Origin: Pyronema omphalodes
Taxonomy: Eukaryota > Ascomycota > Pezizomycetes > Pezizales > Pyronemataceae
NCBI GenBank assembly: GCA_024516155.1
Contig: JAJJXM010000041.1
Location: 256,001 to 320,000 of the forward strand
Reading direction: 5' to 3'
DNA: 64,000 nucleotides
How positions within the stretch are numbered: the first letter of the stretch is position 1; every line of letters begins with the position of its first letter. This document shows, piece after piece, positions 26,692 to 37,682 of this stretch. Both the position numbers and the translations under genes were made by a program. Under the pieces are notes generated by a model. The model did no database searches and was not told the origin of the DNA. It saw only the letters and a program-made list of their open reading frames with translations.

Positions 26692-26762
26692 GATTGGGGT
26701 TTTTCTTTTGTCCTGCATAGGTTATAAGGCCTCGGACGGCATATGATTGAATTGAATCAATA
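26692..26762 (+). mobile_element. non-LTR retroelement 3'-end tag
   Basis: A further copy of the tag: a TTTTTCTTTTGTCCTGCATAG word, a short hairpin, CCTCGGACGGCATATGATT, then an AATTGAATCAAT tail. It lies about 420 bases after the end of the previous LINE fragment, suggesting a second 5'-truncated insertion in the same direction. Confidence 0.55.
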
Positions 26763-27106
26763 GGTTCACAGAAGAACGTGTAACGTAACAAACTCCAATG
26801 GAGGTGGAAGAAATTGGTCTTTGCACCATAAACCTAGCTTGGAAAGCTCTCATCGTATTTCCTCTTGTATCCCGCCTCAACCACCTCCACCACCAACTCC
26901 ACAATCAAAACCAAATACTCCAAGCTGCATCTAAAGGTGAAATCAAAACCTTTATTACCTCTGTTTCAGCCACGAATAGGCACTTTCCCAGTTTTCCACT
27001 CATCTAGAGTAAGTTCTACGGCATTATTTTCGGATATTAGATATACTAAAACAGGGAAAACTTAGAACACAACGCACCGTTGCATTGAAGCAAGAAATCA
27101 TCTACC

Positions 27107-28363
27107 ATGACAGAGAGAATCACAAACCAATCTAAACCGCTCTTCCAAATGGATATCATGGATGCTATATACAATGACTGCTTATGTCATGTCTGCAAGA
27201 ATGCAGACTTCGAAGACTGGACCTGGATAGACTTTATTACCGAAAGACCACGCCACAGTTACGAAATTCTAAAAACATTACGTGATGACAGTCTTGAAAT
27301 GGAAGGGAACGAAGCATTTCCTCCTAATCTCCGATGCCCCCCCGAGGATTGGAATTGTCTCATTCAAGCCTTTACAGAGAAAAGAAAAATCAGACTTCAT
27401 GGCAGGACAATTCCTGCATTTACTTCTGTCTATAATCGTAAATTCTTGATTCTTGTACATCTGAGCATTATACAGCAACAACTCAGAGAGCAAATGACGC
27501 AAGAAACTGTAGACAGATATATACCAAAGAGGGCTAAGCAGATAATAAGATCCGTCAACGATACTCCCGGTGCCACGGAACGAGAAGAGTGCAAATACGA
27601 TTTAAGTTGGTATGAGTTTGTGGAGAAAGTTCATGCTTTGACGATTAAAGCTAGAAGGATGACAGAAAAGGCCAAACAGGGGAGCGGAAAGGAGGGCAAT
27701 AAGGAGGTCAATGAGGAGGACAAAGAGGAAGACACAAAAGCGGGCAAAGAGAAGTACAACGGCACGGCTTGGATGGACTACATATTTGCCAACCCAGAAA
27801 TAGCCATTTCGAACTTCAGACAACACAATGGTGGCGATCCGTCCAGATTTCCACGACTCCTATGCTCTAATAAGGATTTTGAAATATTCCTAAAGGCTTT
27901 CGATAAACTTGGAAAGAACGACCATGTGGATTATGATGAGGAGGATGGTCACACTCTTTCATGTCAGTATCAGTGTTTATTTGCCATGCATTTCATGCTT
28001 TGTGTAAGTGAATGCATTTTGAATGAGAACCTCAGTACCGGCATGCCAGAAAAAGAAGCAATAGACCTTAAAGATCACCGGACTATGATTATCAAAAGGA
28101 CCATCAGAAACAACATCAAAGCCGATATAAGAATAGCTGAAGTTGAGATTGATAAGCGCTGGGCTGAGTTTCTGGGATACATTCGCGAGTATAAAAAAGA
28201 AGCCATGATCGCCGAAAAAATTAAAAACCTTGAATTAGATACTGAATCGAGCGGTGAAATGACTAAGGAAGGGGTGGAACAGAAGTTAAGCAATAGCGAT
28301 TATAAAAAAAAAGCGCAGAGAAGGCAAAAGGAAGGCCGAGTAAATAAGAGAGTTATGAATTGA
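27107..28363 (+). CDS. unrecognised 418-residue protein with internal duplication
   Basis: A single intact frame with a good start context (TACC before ATG). I do not recognise the family. The protein is hydrophilic, with no signal peptide and no membrane segment. Two related halves can be aligned by eye. Residues of about 43-200 run WIDFITERPRHSY, FPPNLRCPPEDWNCLIQAF, RKFLILVHLSII, and RAKQIIR with WYEFV. Residues of about 222-375 run WMDYIFANPEIAI, FPRLLCSNKDFEIFLKAF, QCLFAMHFMLCV, and RTIRNNI with WAEFL. A charged Lys/Glu linker of about 30 residues (near 200-222) joins them. The C terminus is a basic, Lys/Arg-rich tail that could bind nucleic acid. It is flanked upstream by LINE debris, so a transposon-associated or recently formed gene is possible. 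No homology search was available. Confidence 0.6.
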   Translation: MTERITNQSKPLFQMDIMDAIYNDCLCHVCKNADFEDWTWIDFITERPRHSYEILKTLRDDSLEMEGNEAFPPNLRCPPEDWNCLIQAFTEKRKIRLHGRTIPAFTSVYNRKFLILVHLSIIQQQLREQMTQETVDRYIPKRAKQIIRSVNDTPGATEREECKYDLSWYEFVEKVHALTIKARRMTEKAKQGSGKEGNKEVNEEDKEEDTKAGKEKYNGTAWMDYIFANPEIAISNFRQHNGGDPSRFPRLLCSNKDFEIFLKAFDKLGKNDHVDYDEEDGHTLSCQYQCLFAMHFMLCVSECILNENLSTGMPEKEAIDLKDHRTMIIKRTIRNNIKADIRIAEVEIDKRWAEFLGYIREYKKEAMIAEKIKNLELDTESSGEMTKEGVEQKLSNSDYKKKAQRRQKEGRVNKRVMN

Positions 28364-30209
28364 GTTATAGAATCTCTATCTTCATTATTATCAGAGACTT
28401 GCATTGGATACTGAATTTTCTATCAGGTGTTAAAGTTTTGGATTAGACATGTTGATTTATGTTGATCATTACGTTGATTATATTTTTGCTGTATTATTTG
28501 TATTGAATCAACTTTGAATGAATTATCCTTCAAGCCATGCTTGTGCAATCTGAAGTTTCACCCTGTAAAAGTTTCTCGCTTATAATTCATTAGAAGGTAT
28601 TATAACCCTCGCAAAACTAAACTAAATCTGTGTCGTTTTATACTTCTGTAGTAGCTTCAGGTTTGCCAACTTCTAGTCCACGCATTCAGCCTTCCATTGT
28701 ACCCCGAAAAAAGTATTCACCATTAGCAATCTCTGTGGGACCCGCATTAAAAATTTGCGAATTTCTCTGTCCCACACCCGCCGAAGCAGCGGTTAAGGAT
28801 GCAAATGATATCCCATAAAGAAGCGAATTCTACTTAGAGATTCTCTCGGCGTTCCGAAATCTGATGACGGAACGCTGAAACCAATCCTCCTTTACAGCGC
28901 TTTCAACACAGCCACAACCAGGAAGAAGCGAAAAGGCGCTCTTTAGATCTATGATGAATTATAGAGGGCGAGTATTATGAAAAAGCCAACGCAGGAAGAG
29001 TAATAGCGAGTGCCGTTCACGGGATTTTGCAGTGGCTTAGGGTTTCGATGCGTTGAGTGGACCCCTACTACATAGACCACTTTCGATACATACATATTGC
29101 CGAGTACATAGTGTTACATCCACACACTTAATTACTTTAGGCATAAGTGAAGTGATAGTTAGCGAAACGCGGCTCTCGCTTTACCCTGATCCAGTTTCCC
29201 CGTCGCTTGTGGCCAGAAACGCACCACTTGATATTTATCATGGAGGCTTGATTTAACGGTAAGAGGAGTGGCTACGCTACAAAAAGCTGCTTTCCTTTGT
29301 TTCCAACGCTCTAATCTTCTCCTGGTCTCTGATTATGGACTAACTAGAAATGAGCTTTGAGTGGTGTTGTCGGAAACTGAGATGGAAACTTAGACTGAAA
29401 CTTGTTGCGAAGCTGCGGGCGAGGCTAGACCGTACTACGATACAGATCATCAACTTTCTAAACTTTTTTGGGACAGCTGAAGAGTTTCCGACAGTTTTCA
29501 ACACTTCCGTCAGCGGTTTTTCGATCACTAGAACCCCACACACAACCGTCGAAGAGGAACGAGTGCCGCTAGGAGAACCCTCGGACTCGAGTAATGGGTG
29601 GTTAGTCAATTGAAGAATAAAAATAATCTTGTCTTTTTCAATAGGTAAAAATAAATAAATAAGTAAATAAATAAAATAAAATAACCCGAACTTCAAGGGC
29701 CCTCTATTGCTTTGTAATTTCAGGATGAACTATTGTATAACATGAGACAAAATCTGAGAACCGTGTGATTTTGACGTCGAGAAAAGTGAAGATATTGAGA
29801 GATATATACTTAATCCACCCCCCAAGCTTCATATGCTCGACAGCTTTATGTACTCCTAGCGTATCATTTCAAGAAAGTTTATCTTGAGAATTATGTCGGG
29901 TCAATCCCTGCAAAGTGTGGCAAGTCTCTATCTCCCGGTGTTAGTAGTGGTATTGTTAGAAGCTTTGAAACAGAGCTGTATCCTGACTGCCGATGCGTAA
30001 TTAACGTTTTGTGGTTTACTGTGTTTAGTCGTTCCGTAAGTTTGAGTTGCTCTGTAACATCCTAATCTTCAGGAGATCACGGGATGCAAAAGAATTTCTA
30101 CAGTAGCTTCAGAACCAACCCAGAACCAGAGTTAATATTGGTTCTCTACAATCTGAAAACTAGGTATATAGGTATATAGGTATCCAGCCTCACTCCGCTA
30201 CTCAACAAG
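28364..30209. other. gene-free interval
   Basis: No supportable gene. The interval holds an A-rich simple repeat of AAATA units near 29,645-29,685 and GGTATATA repeats near 30,162-30,182, close to the 3' end of the nuclease fusion gene. Confidence 0.5.
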
Positions 30210-33200
30210 TTACTTTTCAAGCCTATACCGCGTCCTCCCCGCCATATCCTTTTCCACCCGAATAACTCTCGCTCCACTAACCTCTCTATGTGTCAACAAA
30301 AACGCCCTAGCCCCAATAGTCCCGCAATACTCCCTCAACCACGTCTGTAACCCTTCAATGCCACTCACATCCAACGCATCAATCACCTCATCCATCCACA
30401 AAAAGTTCGGTCTAAATTGCATCCTCGCCCTAGCAACAATAAACATGCCCAAAAACAACGCCAAATAAGTCCTGGTCAATTGCCCTCTGCTACGCTTAGC
30501 TAGTGACAGCGCCCCATCTACTGGCCTTAGCTGAAAATCCGGTGTAAGTTGAAACAGCAATAACTGCTGGGTTGACAAGAGGCCCTCAACATCATCACAC
30601 AGCGATGATAGAATCGGCGGGATAAGTGTATTAATATGACTGACATAACTTGAACGACAATGGGTTATGAATGCACCCTTCTTCGTCGCCGCATCTTGAA
30701 GTTGTGATTGCCAAAATTCTGCAAGTGAGAGCTTTTGCTTTCTAGCTGAAAGGGTGGCAGAGTTGGTGTCGAGAGAGGCGGCGAGCTGCTTTGCCCGAGA
30801 TTCAAGTTCGGCAATATGGCGCGCTCGTTCTTTGCGTTGTGAGGTAATGTAGGATAATTGCCCCTCAATCTGTGATCGCCGGTGGTTGGAGGTGTTGATG
30901 ATGTTTTCGAGCCGCCGGTACTCATCTTTGGGTACCCGTACAGCTTCTGCAGCTACGCGTTGCTCACGCATTTGATCTGAGAGATGCTTTTGGTGGTGGG
31001 AGATATTGTTGGCTAGGGCGTTGATTTTGAGGCGGTTGTATTCTTGGAGAATGGGGTCGTAAATTTTGGTAAGATCGATATCAGCCGGCTTTTCCTTGGG
31101 AGGTTCTGGAATTTCGTCTGGGATGATGCCGAAGTAGTCTCGTAGAGAGTCAACAACTCGGTTGAAGAAAGACCAGAACATTCCTTGAAGTGTCAAGGAG
31201 TGCTCAAATTCTTTCTGTCGTCGTTCTTGCTCTTGCATCATCCATTCTCTCTCTATTTCTAGCTGTCGATCTCGCTCTGCTCTGAGATTCTCGTGTCGTC
31301 GCTCTACCATACGATAGGTTTGCTGTCGTTCTGAAAGAGTATTGATGATTCTGGAAATCGGTTCTCTTTTCATTTCGACATCATTTAGAGCTTGTTGAAA
31401 CTGTTTAATCTGAGACTCGAGGATCCCGAGTTTAACTCGTAATGGGTCTAGCCGTGATTTTATTTCATCGAGTTCTTTGTTGAGGGCCTTAACCCTTATT
31501 TCTTCGTTCGCTGCTTCGGAGGATCTGGCACGCTGGTGGTATCCGTTCTCTTGAATCTGATTTTTGAGTCCACGCTCTGTATTCTCAAGCTGAAAGATTT
31601 GCCTTTCCAGATCCTATAAAAGTCAAATACGTCCAAGCAGTCTTTCATTAGATGCTTTACCTTTGTCATGAACCCTAATTCTTCGCGAATCTGGCCCAAG
31701 AAGTCCAGTCCAAACATCATATCCAGGGTCTGAGTCCTTTCCTGTTCACCAGCTGCTCTGACGAAATACTCAGCGTTATCACCGATCACAACCGTTTGTT
31801 TGAACATAGAGATATCCATGTGTAAAATATTCTCAATTAAGTACTTCGTAGTAGACGTGGCATCATGTCCATGTTCTTCAGTTTGTCCCAAAGGATCTAT
31901 AATAGTGAATGTAAGCTTCTTTGTCTTCCTCCCTCTGCGTTGGCGAATGAATGAGTATCCATTTCGAAAATCAAGTCGGACATAACACTCTATTGCGTCC
32001 TTGTACGCGATTTCGTCTGCAGGAATTCTCTTTCCCACAAATTCGCCAAAAAGGCACCAAACCACTGCTTCAATCAAAGTTGATTTCCCGGATCCATTCG
32101 AACCAGCAACTAAAAACACATCAGAACCGGGCAGAGCGTCGAGGTTAAACTTGCATGTATCCCTAACACCACGAAAGTTGTGCATAGTGATTGAAACCAA
32201 GTCACCCTGGAAGACTTTGCCTGTATTCTCTACCCGTGGTGCATTCTGTTGGTATGGTTTGATAAATTCCAGAAAAAATTCTTTCCGTTTTTCTTCGAGC
32301 TCAAGATTAATGCCCCAAGGTTTGTCTCCCTTCCTGATTCCCATAAAGCCGTTCACCATATCCGGGATAGTGTCCTGCAAACTAACAGCTGTAATTTCCT
32401 CAGAAGCCAATTGAGCCGTAGAGACTTTCTTAACATCTCTCGCCTTATATCGTACTTCAACCATATCTGCACCCATTTCAAACAACCTCTCACGAGCTTC
32501 TTCGACTTGGCTTTGTTCAACTTCGGGTCCATTTGCCATCCGAATCTGAATCTTCTTCCCGGCCACCATTTCAGGCGTAGCGCTATCCATGGCACTCCAT
32601 GGTATTTTGACAAAATATTCTGCATACGGATTCCTATGTAGCGTCCATTCGTTTTGATCAGGCCGATAGCTGACGAAACCTTTGTTCAAATCGTTCGCAT
32701 CCCCCATGTTGGACTGAATTGGCGCACCTACATACAAAACGGTTGACTCTGGATCTCCCACTGGACCATGGGTGTGGAAATGTCCAAGAAATGTGCGTTT
32801 GTATCCAGCCAGATTATCGGGTATTACACCGGCCTCGTAACATATCTGTTTGGTGTTCATAATGGCACCCAAGACGGGGCCATGGTAGAAGGCGATTTTG
32901 TCTGGCGTAACATCGGTTTTGACAAAGTCTCGCACGATGACATCGTCGGCATGGAATGGAATAAACGTGACCGGATATCCGTCCAAAACTACGTTCTTGT
33001 TTTCTGAGTAGACGCTGACCTTACCGGAACTGAGGCCAAAGGGATGCAAAGAGTTGTCTTGTCGGTTGTAGCGATTTTTCATGTCACTATAGAAAGAAGT
33101 TGTTAGTCTGATCACGCAAACGATAGCTTGGGCAGGCTGGGGAGGGATTGCTGACACTCACTGATTTCCAACCAGTAAATGAACCCTGGGATGCCATGGC

Positions 33201-33721
33201 GCTTGTATTATCCGCTCGAGGAGGTCTGTAAAAACTCGGTGGTGTGTAGGATCCGTTCCGCCTCGTACGTGGAATATATCACCCAGAAATATTACATGCG
33301 TCGGCTTTTGGCTATGAAATTCAGTAAAGAAATACTCGAAGAACTTTTCAAGTCGGGGCATCGTTCGATCTGAGATATGGACATCCGCGAGTAAGAACCA
33401 TAGCGGTTCAGTTGAAGATTGTGAGAAGGTAGGATCTGGTGGTATTAGATTGATATCGGTTGGTGTATCTGGTACCAAGCTGGGTGATTTGGTACTCGTT
33501 TTCACAGCCCTTGCCCTTGAAGTAGTTGTTTTCCTCGTGGTCTTGGGTTTGGTAGTAATCGTTGCAGGATCCTTTGCGGTAGCCGTCTTACGTCGCGCCA
33601 CAAATTTCCGTACAAGCGTGTTTTTAAATGGCGTCCCTGGATGGCAGCAGAGCAACGCGGGTCGCGTTGATGTGAACACGACTCCAGGAAGGCGTGAGCC
33701 AGACGTGAGCCTGGTTATCAT
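30210..33721 (-). CDS. single-chain Mre11-Rad50 (SbcD-SbcC) fusion, probably mitochondrial
   Basis: Three exons on the minus strand, 33721-33162, 33086-31661 and 31613-30210, encode 1129 residues. Residues 1-50 hold ten Arg/Lys and no Asp/Glu, like a mitochondrial presequence. Residues 105-310 are a calcineurin-like nuclease with D113-V-H115, GDIF at 147, GNHD at 185-188 (rebuilt exactly by splicing intron 1), H255 and GHFHTH at 288. Residues 478-660 are a Rad50-type ATPase N lobe with Walker A GSNGSGKST at 515-523. Residues 663 to about 960 are a short coiled coil. The C lobe follows: signature-like RSRGQ at 1036, Walker B FLWMDE with D1070-E1071, D-loop, and H1104. All key catalytic residues of both enzymes are present, so it should process DNA ends using ATP. 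Mre11 and Rad50 are normally separate proteins. No C-x-x-C zinc hook is present. Location is inferred. Confidence 0.92.
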
Positions 33722-34473
33722 GACGCGGATGGCGCGTTAGTAAAAGTGGCGGCTATCGTGCCTGCATTAACGACAGAAAGTTCCGCCGTGGATATTTATG
33801 CGTGATTGGTCTTCCGGTGCCAGTAGATCCAAAAATATCTGAGTGTGATAGGCGTAGATGATGTTGAGATGCAGATACGTTCAAGAAGAGCTGATGGCAA
33901 GCCCTATGAGTATCCATGTTTCATTCGCTTGATTCTAGACTTCTGCGGAAAACTCCGCCGCCAAACGTCATCCGCTGCAGGGTCCTTAGTTGGGATCCTT
34001 ATATGAAAATTATTATAGAACAACCCATACGCCTGAGAAACGATATTTAATGTGAATGAAAATCAGGATTCCCACGTTAAATCGTAGAGACCATGATTTT
34101 TCTTTTCTTCAAAGTCCACGATCACGTGTGTCGAATCAGCGCGTCTTGAAGCACTCACACTCGGGAAGCGACGAAGCCGACACGAAGACACATCTTAAGA
34201 ATAACATCAGTCATAATGCCGGGCGAAGAAAAAGAAAGTTTGTAGATATTTTGGAATACCTTGTGATCTTGAAAGGTGGAAGTGGGTGGAATTGAGATGT
34301 AATCGTCGGAGAGCGTGCTGGGAGTGGTGAGCCAGGAGCCCGACAGGTATGTAAAAGTTCTCTGAGAGGATCACGTGGGACTAATGATATGTCTGGTTTC
34401 GATGCCACATCTTTCTGAAATTACTCTTAAAGGATATTATACACACTCGTGCCTATCGCCATTCAAAATGACG
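33722..34473. other. spacer between the nuclease fusion and RAD4
   Basis: A 752-base spacer between two genes on the same strand. It should hold the fusion gene's promoter and the 3' end of RAD4. I see no conserved motif I can name. Confidence 0.5.
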
Positions 34474-37400
34474 TTAATCATCTTCATAATCAAAGTCGTA
34501 ACCTTCCGAATCCTCGGCTTCGACATCAACCGTTGATTCTGCATCAGGGAGGAACCCGCCTCCTGTCTCATCATTAGAAACAACCCCACCACCATCACCA
34601 TCACCACCAAGAGCAACTTTACCGTCCAAATGGGGTTCTGGCTCGATTTCTGCCTGCGTATTCACCTCGTTCTGGATAGGCTCGGTATCTTCACCGCCAT
34701 CCTCAATTACGAATCCGCCGCCAACCTCTTCTTCTTCGACCACAAATCCACCACCAACCCCTTCATTTGTAATAACTCCAACACTAGACTCTTTGTCTTC
34801 AACCATAAACCCACCGCCTGGCTCTTTGGTAACTATATCAACCACTAATCTACTACCAATTGCGGCAGGGCTATCATTAGCCATTAGCATTTCGTCATCC
34901 TCTAGTTCTTCACCTTCTTTCTGTTTCCCTTTAGCTCTTCTCCTCGATGTCCTTTTCACTACGAGCTCCTCCTCTGATCCATCGCCCTCATCTTCTCTAT
35001 CTACTGAGAAACCTCCTTCGCCAATCTCTTCCTCCCCTTCACTATCCACAAGAAATCCACCCTCATTCTCATTCTCATCTTCATACTCATCTTCATTCTC
35101 ATATTCATCCTCGTCATCGAACTCGTCCTCGGACTGAATCTTCTTCTGCATCTTTTGCTTCTTCTGTTTTTTCTGCTCGGCCTTCTTATTTTTTATCCTC
35201 TTCTCCATCAACGCAATCTGTGGCATCTCATCCGTCCCCACTCCGAGCGTCTGTCGAATCTGCAGCCTGAATAGGAACCTTTTCCATAATTTCAAAGACG
35301 CGCTTGACTTCTTTCTAATTTCCTCCCTTTCTGCCTCCCACTCAAATGCTTCCACTACAGCTCGTACTGCATCTTCATACTCCTCTGCCACTACAACTCC
35401 CTGAACCTTAGCGGTTGCCGCCCGATTCCGAAACTCGAATCCTGTAACAGCGGCGGTATAATCAACTCCTATCAACTGTGCCGCTTTTGCCGCGTTTTGT
35501 AACGGGATATGAACACCTCCCTTCGGCACCATACTCGGTACATATACATCGATATTTCCAAACTTATTTTTAGGAACCATTCCATCCTCTACGGGTGGGG
35601 GTACGTAAATCTCGGTTTGACTGTATTCAAACATGGGTTGATGTGGCCTGTCATCATCATCTTCCTCCTCCTCCTGCATCCTTCTTGGATCATCTTCCTT
35701 CCTTGCCATGGTTCTTGCCTTTGTAAACTTTCTCGGCATCTGGTCCTCCGCAACAGTTCGACCAAGTTTATACCACTGCTCTCGTGTTTTCACAACCTTA
35801 ACATCCTCCCTTCTATAGACTTTTTCCACCTTCCCTTTTCCAGCAGAAACTGTCCCGCTGCTTCGCTCGGGATATATGACCTCCCCTCTCTTCAAATGCC
35901 TCTTTAAAGCAAATATTGGATGATCCTTGAAATCCTCTATATTATTCGGCATTTTTTCATGAAGATTCTCTTTCGCAAACTCTGCTTCTTCAATCTGGTC
36001 TCTGTCCAGTTCATATTTCCTCTCAAACCGGCTCAACAGAATCTTCCACCATCGTTCTCCGCCCTTCGTAGAGCCGACCCTTAGCCTCCGAGTTTTAGCT
36101 AGTAGCCACTTCGCATACCGTCTAGTAACATCAACCGTATGCCCCGTATCCTCGAAGGCAAGGACGTAACTCATGGTGTTCAGATGATCCGATATAGCAG
36201 GCTCAAGCATCATAGGTTTACCGACGGAGTTGGTGACTAACGGATCAACACAGATCCATTTCTGGGCCGCAATATTCCAGGCTTCCACCCAGTATACTGG
36301 TCGTAGGCTTTCAACAATCTCAACAGTTTTCTTTGATACGGGGCTGGGTTTGGGAGCTTTTGGCGGAGGTGGACGCCCGGGACGTCGGAGGTTACCACGG
36401 CGACTTGGTGTACCTGCAGATGCTTTGATGTTGGCTTCAGTTTCGGGTTCTTCGACGGAGACGATTATGCGTTTCTGCGATATTAGGGGAGCAACAGGTT
36501 TTTTGGTAGTGAATGAGAAACCGAGGACTTGAAGGGAGGACACGAGGCGGGTGGTGATGCCGTGGGCGCGGAGGAGGGCACAGAAGAGTTGTGCGCCCAG
36601 ATCTCTGGAGCCCTTCATGATTCTAGAGGCCTTAATAAAGGCTTCTTTTGAGATTATTTCACTACCAACGGGAGCCTTAAAATTCTTAATTTCCTCGGGT
36701 TCTAGCCATTGGGGAGTTGTTAGGCCACGATGGGTGATCTTAAATTTTTGGCGAAAGGTTTCACAGGCTTCCTTCAGTCCTTCCATGAAGAATACTGAGC
36801 GGCGGAACTGCTTGTCTTTGGCATTGTCGTGGAGTTTGTCGACGATCTTTTGGGGTAGTATTGGACGGAGGTTTCCCTAGTAGATGGGTTAAAAGCCAGT
36901 ATACAAACGAATAGATACTCAGGATTTACCTGCACTTCAGCGTTATTACACCATCGGTTCCTTAGTCGCACGTGAGATATAAGGCATATTAAATTGAGCT
37001 TGTGGACCTCTAGCCGTATCTTACGATCGACGGCGGTTATCTGCCGCCTCTTTGGTCCTTCTTTTTTAGCTGTTGCCGCATCATGTAAGACGAGATTTAG
37101 TGCTGCAGGTTTTGCGGGCTCAGGTTGTTTTACTGGAGCTTGCGCTTGTGCTTGAAAAATATCGACAATATTCAAAGCTACAGAGAATCTAACTGTCAGC
37201 GCGGGAAGATTGCCATCTGGAATATGCAACTCACGCTTTGCGCTTAAATCTACATTCTCCCAGTCAATGTCCTCATCCGAATCCTCATCTTGCTCCTCCT
37301 CTCCGTCATCATCTTCAATCGTTGATATTTGTACGCTTGACTTCGAAGCTGATTGTGGGCTAGTCTTCTCGCTCGTTGCTTCCTGTATTTCCTCCGTTTC

Positions 37401-37682
37401 ATCCTCTACCGCAGTTTCCTCTTCAAGCTTTCTACGCTTCGTACTACCCTCTTCATCCTCTTTGATTTTATGCCTTCTTTCCCTCCTCATATCCTCTCTA
37501 ACCATCTCTTTAAAAACATCTGGTACTAGTTCCTCCTCTGCCGGTGCAGGCACCGCGCGCTTTCTAGTGGCAGTTGGGCGTGAACGTGATGGACCTGCTG
37601 TTGCATTGCGACGAGGAGTATTTGGTATATCTGCGTGATCTGAATCTTGATCCTTTTCGGTTCTTCTCCGTTTCGGCGGCAT
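34474..37682 (-). CDS. RAD4: Rad4/XPC DNA damage-recognition protein
   Basis: Two exons, 37682-36930 and 36876-34474, encode 1051 residues (1032 if a possible 57-base in-frame intron inside exon 1 is removed). Residues 1-180 are charged and disordered, starting MPPKRRRTEK. The transglutaminase-like domain spans roughly 200-520, with LGAQLFCALLRAHGITTRLV and YWVEAWN...WICVDP. The DNA-binding beta-hairpin domains follow: BHD1 at HPIFALKRHLKRGEVIYP (about 570), BHD2 around 610-680, and BHD3 at FGNIDVYVPSMVPKGG and VDYTAAVTGFEF (about 690-735). The protein recognises distorting lesions in nucleotide excision repair, normally with Rad23, and recruits TFIIH. The C-terminal 240 residues are an unusually long acidic tail with six GGF-containing repeats. 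The gene diverges from KAR5 and precedes the nuclease fusion on the same strand. Confidence 0.94.

Noticed and set aside
34793..35270. Serine-rich frames on the plus strand opposite the RAD4 tail
   Set aside because: They are the antisense of the acidic Glu/Asp codons of the Rad4 tail and have no domain.
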